36,433 bases of DNA, taken from positions 1 through 36,433 of the forward strand of contig JAIQCW010000301.1 in NCBI GenBank assembly GCA_020283715.1. Reading direction: 5' to 3'. Within the stretch, counting starts at the first letter, position 1; each line of letters begins with the position of its first letter. This DNA is from Cytauxzoon felis. Taxonomy: Eukaryota > Apicomplexa > Aconoidasida > Piroplasmida > Theileriidae. Of this stretch, positions 1 through 8,130 are shown piece by piece. The notes under the pieces were generated by a model. That model did not search any database and was not told where the DNA came from. It saw only the letters and a program-made list of their open reading frames with translations. The translations under genes and the position numbers were made by a program.

Positions 1-164
1 AAATTTTTAAATTTATAATGTAATTATAACCATTAATATGAATATCAATACACATTAATATTAATGAATACCTTATTAATTACTATTTTAAAATTATTAT
101 AATATATAAAATGAAATTAATCACTGGTAGACGATCCATCTTTGTACTTCTATCACTACATTCT
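1..164. other. AT-rich non-coding start of window
   Basis: This stretch is very AT-rich sequence with no supportable reading frame. It abuts a mosaic repeat array on its right side. I see nothing else in it. Confidence 0.5.
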
Positions 165-405
165 CCTCTTCCACACACCTTCACCTGAGGTTTTACCACC
201 TCTCTTCCACTAGGCGTGGCGCCTTCTCCCAATTACCTCCCCTTCCAGCTCCCGTAGATCGCTTCCAGGTATTCCACTCGAAGTACAATCCTCTACTCCT
301 TCCTTCCCACTCGCCGTGGTGGCCTTCTTATTTACCTCACCCTCAGCTTCCCTGAGATCAGCTTAGGGTTCCACTTGAGGTCTCCACCTGAGGTCCACTA
401 CTATA
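165..405. repeat. Mosaic repeat array (modular family)
   Basis: The GC content jumps relative to the flanks. The plus strand carries mostly the complement of the modules. The complement of GGCCACCACGGCGAGTGGAA lies near 308-327, followed by the complement of the DLREAEGEVN module, and TCCACTTGAGGT / TCCACCTGAGGT boundaries occur near 370-405. One copy has GCTTAGGG where others have GCTACGGG. The array ends exactly where the AT-rich promoter-like segment at 405-760 begins. Confidence 0.8.
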
Positions 406-760
406 ATAACATGTAAATTAATTGAATTAAATATAATAATTATCTTCTCTCAATCATTTATAACCTAAATATAATATTATAATAATTTTATGAAATGTAA
501 TTATTTATATATATGTATTACTATCTTATATAGTTACTATACTTCACATCATGTTAGTAGTAATATAGTATATATATTATTTATATTATTTATATTAATA
601 CATCTATATCTTCACACAACTATACTTCATGCTTCAATTGTATTAATATATTAGTATATGTTATAGTCACTTCTCAATCATCAATAGACACCATCAATAT
701 AGTGGAAATGGTGTTTATTATCCCTACATTTCTGTGGTGTCAAAGTATCTATTTATAGTA
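405..760. repeat. Dispersed promoter-like segment, copy 1 of 3
   Basis: This AT-rich segment closely resembles 16465-16825 and, in part, 25725-25850. Shared landmarks in the same order are AATTAATTGAATTAAATA, CACATCATGTTAGTAGTAAT, a TATA-rich stretch, and AGTGGAAATGGTGTTT followed by TATCCC. The copy at 16465 lies directly upstream of the C3/CUB-like gene, so this segment probably derives from the upstream region of such a gene. Here no intact gene follows it on the minus strand, so it looks like an orphan copy bounded on both sides by mosaic repeat modules. Confidence 0.65.
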
Positions 761-767
761 CTTATAC

Positions 768-870
768 TTCCGCCACGATCTCTGGGAGTGGCATCACCCT
801 TCAGGGATAGGTAAATAAGGAAGGCACCACGCCCAGTGGAAGACGGCAGGACGAAGATACATGGGTTGGA
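768..870. repeat. Short mosaic repeat array
   Basis: It contains the complement of the ATPRDRG module (CCACGATCTCTGGGAGTGGC) with a CAGGGATAGGTAA tail. That is joined to GGCACCACGCCCAGTGGAAG (TTPSG type) and a GACGGCAGGACGAAG end. It lies in the 3' flank of the broken FAINT gene. Confidence 0.75.
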
Positions 871-974
871 TTGTATATATAGAGTATATATATGTGTATA
901 TAGTATATTTAATAATTATTATTTGTGTGATTGATTTATATTACATTTATTGCGATATGCAATTATAAGATTGA

Positions 975-2189
975 TTAATTGTTTTCATTTTTAGATTTAT
1001 TATATAATTCCTTTAATTTCTCATCGAATAAATTTTTATTAATTTCTAAATATTGATTATTATTAGATTTATAAAAATATAAATTATTAAATCCTTTTAA
1101 TAATTTTATATTTAATATTAATAATTCTGGGATATTATTATAATAATAAATTTTAATTTCATAACATCCATAAATATTATCTTTCATATCCCATATTATA
1201 ATATCATTATATAATATTTTACATATTACAGTATCATTATCAACTTTATATATTAATATATCAATTTTATTTTTATTTTTATTATTATTATTTAAATTAA
1301 TTATAACTTTATTTTTTGAATATAATTTTATACGTTGTAATTTTTCTATAGAAATTATTAATTTATTATTAAAAATTTCTTTATTTATAAGAATAAATTT
1401 ATTATTATCTTGTTCATAATAAAATATATTATTACCATTAATATTTTTTATAATTGATATTAATAATATAGGAATTTTTTCTAAATAATATATTTTTAAT
1501 TCATAACAACCATAAATATTATCATCTTTATTATCTTTTTCCCATATTATATTATTATTATATTCATATTTATTTATAATTGTATTATCATCTACTATAA
1601 ATTTAATTATATCTAATCCTTGTTCATTATCAATTTCTTTAATTAATCCAGATGGATATCTCTTATTACATAAATTAATATTAACTTTCTTCTTCTTTAA
1701 TTGATTCATTTTATATAATATATCAAATGTATCATCTATTATAATTAATTTATTTTCATTCAATTGTTTAATAAAATATTTATATAATTTTTTATCCATC
1801 TTCTCCCAAGAACCCTTGTATAAAAAATAATTAATATTATTTCTAATAAAAAATAATCATTTTAAATATACTAGAGTTATAAAAATAATATTATCATCAT
1901 GTCTTGTACAGTTAATCTCAAGAAATTTAAAATTTTCATCCTTCTTGGGCTTATAAATTACTGTCTCACCATCGATGAAATTACCTATTTTATATGAATC
2001 CTTAGGCTCAATTTTATATATTACCACGTTACCATCTTCTTTTCTAGTAACTTTAACTTGATATGTATCTACTCTTGTATGTATATCCAAATTTATAGGT
2101 ATCTTCTCAACACCACCACCTTCTCCATTACCCGCTATAGACGAATACCTACACACCAAAATAATAATAATAAATAAAATATTCATCAT
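975..2189 (-). pseudogene. Secreted FAINT (DUF529)-like protein, interrupted by an in-frame TGA
   Basis: Two open stretches lie on the same minus-strand frame, 2189-1857 and 1799-975 (or from directly after the stop), separated only by a TGA at 1857-1859. The first part starts MMNILFIIIILVC, a signal peptide, followed by a domain with IYKIEPKDSYKIG and GETVIYKPKK. The second part holds two copies of a FAINT-like pattern, each with a Trp followed by YGCYE(L/I)KIYY and then a leucine/isoleucine-rich strand. The neighbouring gene at 3404-4258 is a paralogue that aligns through the stop without a gap. The TGA replaces one sense codon and the frame afterwards still matches (NYFLY in both). A GT-AG intron cannot remove the stop, because the only nearby pair spans 29 nt and would shift the frame. 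It is probably a recent pseudogene; stop readthrough or a base-call error is possible. Confidence 0.7.
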
Positions 2190-2285
2190 AAAGATGAAAA
2201 CATCCTACCATACAGTAGTATTGAAGATCATAACAAGTTTGTAGTCATGAGTAATTTTTATAGCCATTTATTAATCCGTGAATAA

Positions 2286-2490
2286 AATAAACGATGGGGA
2301 AAATGAATACGTAAGACCTAAAGAAGAACTAATAATAAACTACAACATATCGATATCCATTTTAATCACACGGTAATATTAAAATAATATATATTCTCTA
2401 TTATAAATTGACATAATATATACTACATGTTACAATCATGTAACAAAGATTAAGTCCTAGAATTATATCACCTATAATGGGGTATAGAGA
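2286..2490 (-). promoter_or_regulatory. Candidate upstream motifs (TACCCCA type) of the broken FAINT gene
   Basis: The plus strand shows GATGGGGAAAA at about 2293 and AATGGGGTATAGA at 2476-2488, which read TTTTCCCCATC and TCTATACCCCATT in the direction of the gene. They lie about 100 and 290 nt upstream of its ATG. The same motif and spacing recur at the other secreted-protein genes in the window. Confidence 0.45.
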
Positions 2491-2597
2491 TACTACACAT
2501 TAACAAATATATCAACTATACTCCTAACGAGTGTAATAAGTCAATAATCACCCTAATATCATCTATAACTATGATATTTAAGTCTAAATAACCCACT

Positions 2598-3145
2598 CTT
2601 GTCTTGCAGACAGCTCCTCCACTTGAGGTCCAATTCTATTCACATTCCCATTGTATGGAGCTCTCCACTTGAGGTCAGTCCTGCAGACAGCTCTTCTATT
2701 TACTTCCCCCTCAAGCTCCCGTAGATCGCTCTCGGGTAGTCCACTTGAGGTCTCCACCTGAGGTCATATTCACTAACTTCGTTTTACCTTCAAAATTTGA
2801 AGGAAATCCTGAATCTCTGGGGAAACTACTGACAATAGCTCAATGAATATTAGATGAAATATTAACGTCAATACTTCATTGAAAAGGAATTTGATGATTG
2901 TATTTAGTTTACTTATTTCCATTTAAATCCGTATTGTCTTCATTGAGATATCCTTACTTTTATGGATTCCGTCACTTTAGTCCTATCTCGTCGAAATAAG
3001 GAATTAACCTCATGTAGAACCTGGAAGCGATCTACGGGAGCTGGAAGGGGAAGTAAATAGATGAGGCCTCCACGGCGAGTGGAAAGACCTCAAGTGGAGA
3101 AGCTGTCTGCAGGACGAATGAAGATAATGATTGGACCTCATATGG
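2598..3145. mobile_element. Composite foldback-like element with 230-bp core (core reversed)
   Basis: The left arm (about 2598-2765) carries complement-strand modules ending in TCCACCTGAGGT. The core (2772-3005) is the dispersed 230-bp sequence in reverse orientation. The right arm (about 3005-3145) begins with TAACCTCATGTAG and continues AACCTGGAAGCGATCTACGG, the complement type of the left-arm module CCCGTAGATCGCTCTCGGG. The two arms therefore form an imperfect inverted repeat around the core. No protein-coding capacity for mobility is visible. It lies between two FAINT paralogues. Confidence 0.6.
2772..3005 (-). repeat. Dispersed 230-bp core element, copy 1 (reverse)
   Basis: Read on the minus strand it matches 7737-7955, 21385-21605 and 36332-36433. 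Shared landmarks are CGAGATAGGACTAAAGTGAC, GGATATCTCAATGAA, ACAATCATCAAATTCC and AAATTCAGGATTTCCTTCAA (the second-to-last 20 bases of the core vary between copies). It is AT-rich and has no long open frame. Confidence 0.75.
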
Positions 3146-3403
3146 AATACTTGGTATCTAATTAATTTATGTATAAGATATTAAATATATGTATATTGTG
3201 TGAAAAAAAATTATGATATAATATAATGAGTGAATATTTTATTTATTGTACATGATATGCTTATTAAAGCAGATTTATAAAAGTATACAATATATTGTGA
3301 TATGAGCGTATGACAATAATAATTGAATGATCTCTGATTTCGAGATATGATTGATAATTTGTATATAAAGTTTAATAAATTATAATACAATAGATAAGAT
3401 GTT

Positions 3404-4258
3404 TTAAGTATCAACATCACTAGCATTTTCGAATTCATCTACTAAATTTTTTAATTTTAATTTAAATTGTTCTTCATTAATGAGTATGAGATATTTTTTA
3501 TCATTTTTCATATAATAAAGTTTTAATTCTTTTTTAGGATATTTAATATATAATATTAATAATTTTATTTCATATAAATAATATATTTTAATTTTATATA
3601 TACCACACATTGTATAAGATCTTTCTAATATATCACCTTTAGAATATTTAACTTTAGATATTATAGTTGAACTATCAACTGTATATATTATAGTTGATAT
3701 ACCATCTTCTTTACCAGTATCTTTATTTATACCATTTGGTATATTATTATTATTTGATTCAATATCAAATTCTTGTTGTTTTTTTGATATTTCTGTAGCA
3801 TAAATATTATATTCTTCATCTATTATATTTCTATCAATATATTCACCTATTTTTATTTTACTTATAAGATAATCATAAAAACCGCCAATAATTATTCTCC
3901 ATCCATCATTATATAAAAAATAATTCATACTAGCTATACTACGTAATATACCAGGTGAATATTTCAATCTAGTTATTATAACTTCATCTGTTGATTTACA
4001 ACATTTAATATCTAAATATTTATAATCTTCACCTTTTTTAGGTGTATATATTATTGTTTCACCATCTGTATATTTACCAATTTTATATCCATTCTTTGGT
4101 TCAATTTTATATGCTACTAATTCACCATCTTCTGTCTTGGTTACTTTGACCTCATTTGTATCTTCTCTAATATGTATATCTAAATCTATAGGTGTCTTAT
4201 TAGATGCTATTGATAGATGATGACATGAAATAATTATTATGATTGGAAGGATATACAT
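3404..4258 (-). CDS. Secreted FAINT (DUF529)-like protein
   Basis: The protein has about 284 residues counted from the ATG at 4256-4258; the open frame extends five codons further upstream but without an ATG. The N-terminus MYILPIIIIISCHHLSIAS is a signal peptide. A first domain has AYKIEPKNGYKIG and GETIIYTPKKGEDYKYLDIK. A second, C-terminal FAINT-like domain has IIYTVDSSTIISKVKY, then CGIYKIKIYYL and LKLYYMKNDKKYLI. FAINT domains are known from secreted and host-exported Theileria proteins; the function of this one is unknown. It is the intact paralogue of the broken gene at 975-2189, with a foldback-like element between the two. Two TACCCCA-type motifs lie upstream. No TM or GPI signal is seen at the C-terminus. 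Confidence 0.75.
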   Translation of the reverse strand: MYILPIIIIISCHHLSIASNKTPIDLDIHIREDTNEVKVTKTEDGELVAYKIEPKNGYKIGKYTDGETIIYTPKKGEDYKYLDIKCCKSTDEVIITRLKYSPGILRSIASMNYFLYNDGWRIIIGGFYDYLISKIKIGEYIDRNIIDEEYNIYATEISKKQQEFDIESNNNNIPNGINKDTGKEDGISTIIYTVDSSTIISKVKYSKGDILERSYTMCGIYKIKIYYLYEIKLLILYIKYPKKELKLYYMKNDKKYLILINEEQFKLKLKNLVDEFENASDVDT

Positions 4259-4504
4259 ATTTCCCCAAATCAATAGATTAAAGCTTATTTAAGGTTGATA
4301 TATTAATATTAAATCATATAATGCATAGTAATAATGCATAACACAAGTATTAATATACAGTACTAATATATACATTTATACGCTCAATATTACAACATAA
4401 AGTATACACAAATATGAACATTAATCAACATATAGTACAATAAACAAAATAACATATATCAATACATAATTAAAGCCATCATTTATCCATCATCATTATC
4501 ATAA

Positions 4505-4545
4505 CAACACTGGGGTAAAATAATAGTAATGGGGTATAGACATAA
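4505..4545 (-). promoter_or_regulatory. Candidate paired TACCCCA-type promoter motifs
   Basis: ACTGGGGTAAAA (4509-4520) and AATGGGGTATAGA (4528-4540) lie about 250 nt upstream of the FAINT gene's ATG. In gene direction they read TTTTACCCCAGT and TCTATACCCCATT. The pair matches the pair upstream of the hydrolase gene on the opposite strand (26537-26567). Confidence 0.5.
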
Positions 4546-4671
4546 CAAATATTGAATAAGCAATTTGATAACCCAAATATAAATTATAATAATCTACATA
4601 AATATTATAAGCTATAAAATATTGCAAATAAGGTCTAGAATGCCAAAGTTCTATTAAATATACCTTCTACC

Positions 4672-5068
4672 CTTGTCTTCCACTTGAAGTCTAATCCACC
4701 TCCTTTCCTCGTCTTGCAGACAGCTCTCCACCTGAGGTTACAACCAACCCTTTTCATCCTGCCGTCAGCTCCTCTATTTACCTATCTCTAAAGAGTATAG
4801 CCACTCCCGGAGATCGTGGCTGAAGTTAATGATTGGACCTCAAGTGGAACCCGTAGCTGATCTCAGGGAAGCGGAGGGGGAAGTAAATAGGAGAGCTGAC
4901 GGCAGGAATGTAACCTCAGGTGGAAGTGGGATCCGTAGCTGATCTCAGGGAAGCGGAGGGGGAAGTAAATAGGAGAGGCCTCCACGGCGAGTGGAACATA
5001 GGTGGATTGGACCTCAAGTGGAGGGCCGTCTGCAAGACGAGGTAAGGAGGTGGATTAGACTTCAGGTG
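4672..5068. repeat. Mosaic repeat array, inverted halves
   Basis: The left part (about 4676-4740) carries TCTTCCACTTGAAGTC and TCTTGCAGACAGCTCTCC, and the right part ends with the mirror-image sequence GTCTGCAAGACGAGG followed by GGATTAGACTTCAGGTG. Two copies of the sense DLREAEGEVN module lie between (about 4848-4890 and 4930-4975). Overall the array is an imperfect palindrome of modules. It occupies the intergenic space 3' of the coiled-coil FAINT gene. Confidence 0.8.
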
Positions 5069-5186
5069 AGTGAACATATAAATATGTATGAAAAAATTTA
5101 AAACTGCATTAGGATTAATACCATTTGGTATTTGTAAAATATTTTACATTAATTGGAGATGGTCCAATTTTTTTTACTGTATGAAT

Positions 5187-6305
5187 TCATTCACTCATGG
5201 GTCCTCTTGAATATTCAACCCAACCGTAGTTATTATTTTTGTTGAAATGGATAACCTCAGACTTGTTATGATTGATATCCATTACAAATAGTACAAATGA
5301 TACAAGTCTATCTGTATAAACGAGTGCTACTACAGAATATTTTGGGTTCCTATATCTTCTCCATAACATCTCATTACGTTGTGAATCATAAACAGAGTCC
5401 AATACACAACCATCTTTTGGTGTAAATAAACGTACAGTTGTTACAGATACTTGAAGCTCTTCAACATCAAATGCTTCATCATCACCATCACTATTGACAT
5501 CAAACAGAAGTAAATCATATCCTTCTAGAAGATCAACTGTCTCATATCTATTTGATTCAGCATTTCTATTCTCCAATTCTTCAAGTAACTCTACTACTTT
5601 AGCTAACAATTCTTCATGGTTTGGTTTATCAACCTTTGATACTCTGTTATGCATTACAGCTCTAACCTTTTTAGCCCTTTCTTCAAGTTCCTTTGCCTTT
5701 TTTTCTTCTTCCAATTTTTTAACTCGTTCCTTTTCAGCTCTTAATTTCTTTTCCTCTCTCTTTTTATTACGCTCTTCTTCCATTTGCTTTAAACACTCCC
5801 TATTATCAGCTTCATCCTCTTCTAAACCTTTTCGTACTTCCTCTTCTAATTTCTTTCTTTTTTCTTCCTCTTCTTTAGCCTTCTTAGCAGCTTCCTCCTG
5901 TTCCTTAGCCTTTCTTTTTTCTTCCTCTTCCTTGGCTAATCTCTCAGCTTCCTCTTGTTCCTTAGCCTTTTTCTTGGCTTCTTCATCACTTTCCTGGTTA
6001 GTTTCAACGGTGTTTTGCGGTGCCGATACTTCCCCAGGGCTATCGCCTTCTCCTCCACTTACATCCTTTCCACCATCTACCTTAACGGGCTCGTTATTAT
6101 TTCCTCCAGTGTTGGATTGAGAGTTATCCACAGGGCATTGTCCATCTCCTCCACTTACATCCTTTCCACCATCTACCTTAACGGGCTCGTTATTATTTCC
6201 TCCAGTGTTGGATTGAGAGTTATCCACAGGGGATTGTCCATCTCCTTCACTAGCAAATGCTGTATATTGGCATATTAAAAATACAATGAATAATAGACGA
6301 TTCAT
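5187..6305 (-). CDS. Secreted coiled-coil protein with C-terminal FAINT-like domain
   Basis: The 372-residue protein begins MNRLLFIVFLICQYTAFA, a signal peptide. Residues 21-85 carry a 32-residue Gly/Asn-rich unit in tandem (…PVDNSQSNTGGNNNEPVK…). Residues about 105-220 are a highly charged Glu/Lys coiled coil made of EEAEKKAKEQ-type heptads. The C-terminal 130 residues hold a FAINT-like domain, with VTTVRLFTPKDGCVLDSVYD, then MLWRRYRNPKYSVVALVY and ending NYGWVEYSRG. This layout (signal peptide, low-complexity linker, FAINT) is known from exported Theileria proteins; the role here is not known. The intact frame, single exon and normal codon use suggest a live gene. Candidate promoter motifs lie about 100 and 270 nt upstream. 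Confidence 0.8.
   Translation of the reverse strand: MNRLLFIVFLICQYTAFASEGDGQSPVDNSQSNTGGNNNEPVKVDGGKDVSGGDGQCPVDNSQSNTGGNNNEPVKVDGGKDVSGGEGDSPGEVSAPQNTVETNQESDEEAKKKAKEQEEAERLAKEEEEKRKAKEQEEAAKKAKEEEEKRKKLEEEVRKGLEEDEADNRECLKQMEEERNKKREEKKLRAEKERVKKLEEEKKAKELEERAKKVRAVMHNRVSKVDKPNHEELLAKVVELLEELENRNAESNRYETVDLLEGYDLLLFDVNSDGDDEAFDVEELQVSVTTVRLFTPKDGCVLDSVYDSQRNEMLWRRYRNPKYSVVALVYTDRLVSFVLFVMDINHNKSEVIHFNKNNNYGWVEYSRGPMSE
6061..6252 (-). repeat. 96-bp tandem duplication inside the coiled-coil FAINT gene
   Basis: Two adjacent 96-bp units (about 6061-6156 and 6157-6252) are nearly identical. They encode two 32-residue units that differ at one visible residue (Cys versus Ser before PVDN). The near identity shows a recent in-frame duplication. 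It is unrelated to the mosaic repeat family. Confidence 0.85.
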
Positions 6306-6399
6306 TCTTTAAATCCGATCATAATAAGTATAGGTAATTGGAATAAACAGAGGAAGTGTTATTAGTCTCTAAATTGAAAAGACAATGACACTTTCTATA

Positions 6400-6586
6400 A
6401 ACAATGGGGTATGATAAAAAACACAAGATAAAGTAATTATAATCCTAAGTTAACATCACAAAATAACCACATAATTATTAAAATAATTTATATTCCCTAC
6501 TATAATTTGTAATAATATTCACCCCAACTCGTAATAATGTAACATACCTCAATACTTAACTCAACAACATCAACAATGGGGTATTT
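6400..6586 (-). promoter_or_regulatory. Candidate TACCCCA-type promoter motifs
   Basis: AATGGGGTAT occurs at 6403-6412 and again at 6575-6584, about 100 and 270 nt upstream of the coiled-coil FAINT gene's ATG. In gene direction both read ATACCCCATT. The first is followed on the plus strand by GATAAAAAACAC, a sequence that recurs next to such motifs elsewhere. Confidence 0.5.
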
Positions 6587-6732
6587 TATGTCTTAAGATA
6601 GTGACGTCCATGAGCCAGATTATAAGTTAATAAAATATAGTACAACAAGTATAGGGTTATGTAGTATTTAACCAGATGATCTACATATGTCCATTCGTAG
6701 CCTTTTTCAATTCTTCATTAGTTACAATCCAT

Positions 6733-6945
6733 TTCTTCGTCTTGCAGACAGTTCTCCACCTGAGGTCTTCCACTCGCCGTGGTGGCCTCTTCTATTTAGT
6801 TCCCCCTTCGCTTCCCTTAGATCAGCTACGGGTTTGTTGCCACGATCTCTGGGAGTGGCTCTACTCTTTAGAGATAGGTAATTGGAAAAGCCTCCACGGC
6901 GAGTGGAAGACAAGGCTGTAACCTCAAGTGGATGCATGGGAAGAG
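6733..6945. repeat. Mosaic repeat array
   Basis: Modules in order are TCTTGCAGACAG, TCCACCTGAGGTC, the complement of GGCCACCACGGCGAGTGGAA, the complement of the DLREAKGELN module, the ATPRDRG complement CCACGATCTCTGGGAGTGGC, and finally a sense GCCTCCACGGCGAGTGGAAG. The plus and minus strands each contain a short open frame through it (e.g. 6722-6937 on the minus strand). These are family properties, not genes. The array lies between the secreted FAINT cluster and the conserved PHAX-like gene. Confidence 0.8.
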
Positions 6946-7027
6946 GAGGTGGTGAATAAGATGATTAGACAGCGTTTCAATATCTAGCTTCTTAGGGTTA
7001 ACATTGTTTATATGTATAATTAATAAT

Positions 7028-7576
7028 TTAAATTAGTTTTTTCCTTTTAAAATGATTTTCTATTTTATTATAGAATTCTTTATCATTGATTTTGATGAGT
7101 TGAAAGAAGACACCACCTGTTGTTCTTTTATTGTTAGAGTTAAATTTATTGATACCTAAATAATAATAATATAATAATAATAAAGAGTGTAAATTACCAC
7201 CAGAAAATTGTGTTTCTATAGTTAAATTGATATATTTAATTACATCAATAATATTTTTATATTTAATTATTATAGATAATTTATTAAATACATGAAATTT
7301 ATTTTCCTTTAATAATAATAATAAACCACAAATAATAAATTCTAAATTTGTATTCGTTATGTTATACCTCATAATATTCTTAGGATTTATAGGTATTAAT
7401 TTAAATATACCATAACCATCCATATCACATAAATTATTTCTATACTTTAATATACGTCTACTCAATACATCATTCATATTTATAACTTTATTCAAATTAA
7501 TATTCCATGATTTATATATGTCACACATTTCACACCATACATCCAAACAATGTAAATCACGTATCAAATGTACCAT
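7028..7576 (-). CDS. PHAX-like snRNA export adaptor, RNA-binding domain
   Basis: The 182-residue product ends with SNNKRTTGGVFFQLIK (about residues 147-162), which fits the signature TPGGVF(F/L)xLLK of the PHAX RNA-binding domain. It is preceded by a hydrophobic helical stretch and TIETQFSGGN, matching the EI/EANGG element of that domain. PHAX bridges capped U snRNAs to the CRM1 export machinery in the nucleus. The protein is shorter than animal PHAX (about 390 residues) and is essentially the RNA-binding domain, so regulatory regions are absent or lie in an undetected upstream exon. The next gene upstream is TGS1, which acts later on the same RNAs. Mosaic repeats flank it on both sides. Confidence 0.6.
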   Translation of the reverse strand: MVHLIRDLHCLDVWCEMCDIYKSWNINLNKVINMNDVLSRRILKYRNNLCDMDGYGIFKLIPINPKNIMRYNITNTNLEFIICGLLLLLKENKFHVFNKLSIIIKYKNIIDVIKYINLTIETQFSGGNLHSLLLLYYYYLGINKFNSNNKRTTGGVFFQLIKINDKEFYNKIENHFKRKKLI

Positions 7577-7624
7577 AACAGACTATATATATGATATAAC
7601 ACAAACGAAGAAGGGGGGATTAAT

Positions 7625-8092
7625 CCTGAGATTCAATGATCCTCTCTTTTCCATTGCATGGAGCTCCTCTATTTACTTCCCCCTTCGCTTCCCTGAGATC
7701 AGCTACGGGTAATCCACATGAGGTTATAAATCTAATCTCACCGAGATAAGACTAAAATGATGGAATACATGTTTGAAGGGATATCTCAATGAATATAAAT
7801 TTGAATGAAGTGAGGATGATATAATTCAATACAATCATCAAATTCCTTTTCAATGAAGTATTGAGATGTAAATTTCGTCCAATAGTCATTGAGTTATAGT
7901 CATGAGTTTCTCTAGAAATTCAGGATTTCCTTCAAATTTTCGAGGTAAAAATGAAGATAATGATTGGACCTCAAGTGGATTACCTGGAAGCGATCTACGG
8001 GAGCTGGAAGGGGAACTAAATAGAGGAGCTCCATGCAATGGAAAAGATGGACCTCAGGTGGAGAAGCTGACTGCAGGATGACCTCAAATGGA
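7625..8092. mobile_element. Composite foldback-like element with 230-bp core
   Basis: The left arm (about 7628-7727) carries the complement of the DLREAKGEVN module and ends ATCCACATGAGGTTATA. The core is 7737-7955. The right arm begins TTGGACCTCAAGTGGATT and continues with CCTGGAAGCGATCTACGGGA (DLRELEGELN type), then a CTCCATGCAATGGAAAAG end. The left end carries the mirror sequence CTTTTCCATTGCATGGAGCT. The arms are therefore inverted repeats of about 90 bp built from related but non-identical modules. The element fills the gap between the PHAX-like gene and TGS1. Confidence 0.65.
7737..7955 (+). repeat. Dispersed 230-bp core element, copy 2
   Basis: It contains CCGAGATAAGACTAAAATGA, GGATATCTCAATGAATATAA and ACAATCATCAAATTCCTTTT, and ends AATTCAGGATTTCCTTCAAA. 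It is the same element as at 2772-3005 (reversed), 21385-21605 and 36332-36433. It has no coding frame. Confidence 0.8.
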
Positions 8093-8130
8093 GTGTATAA
8101 CAATTCAAGTAAACATTGAATTGGTTTAGA

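Noticed and set aside
1830..1860. A 29-nt GT…AG intron that would remove the TGA in the broken FAINT gene
   Set aside because: Its removal shifts the frame into another stop, and the paralogue has colinear coding sequence there without an intron.
2598..3145. Autonomous transposon or LTR retroelement
   Set aside because: No transposase, integrase or reverse-transcriptase motif is seen in any frame of the arrays. Only non-autonomous structure can be supported.
3211..3438. 75-aa minus-strand frame downstream of the FAINT gene
   Set aside because: It is low-complexity AT-rich sequence overlapping the 3' end of the real gene in another frame.
5494..6278. Two plus-strand open frames opposite the coiled-coil FAINT gene (Ser/Phe-rich 208 aa and 107 aa)
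   Set aside because: They are the complements of Glu/Lys-rich heptads and of the 96-bp duplication. The minus-strand frame has the signal peptide and domain structure.
6676..6937. Three short overlapping open frames on both strands
   Set aside because: All lie within a mosaic repeat array whose modules are open in several frames; none has independent support.
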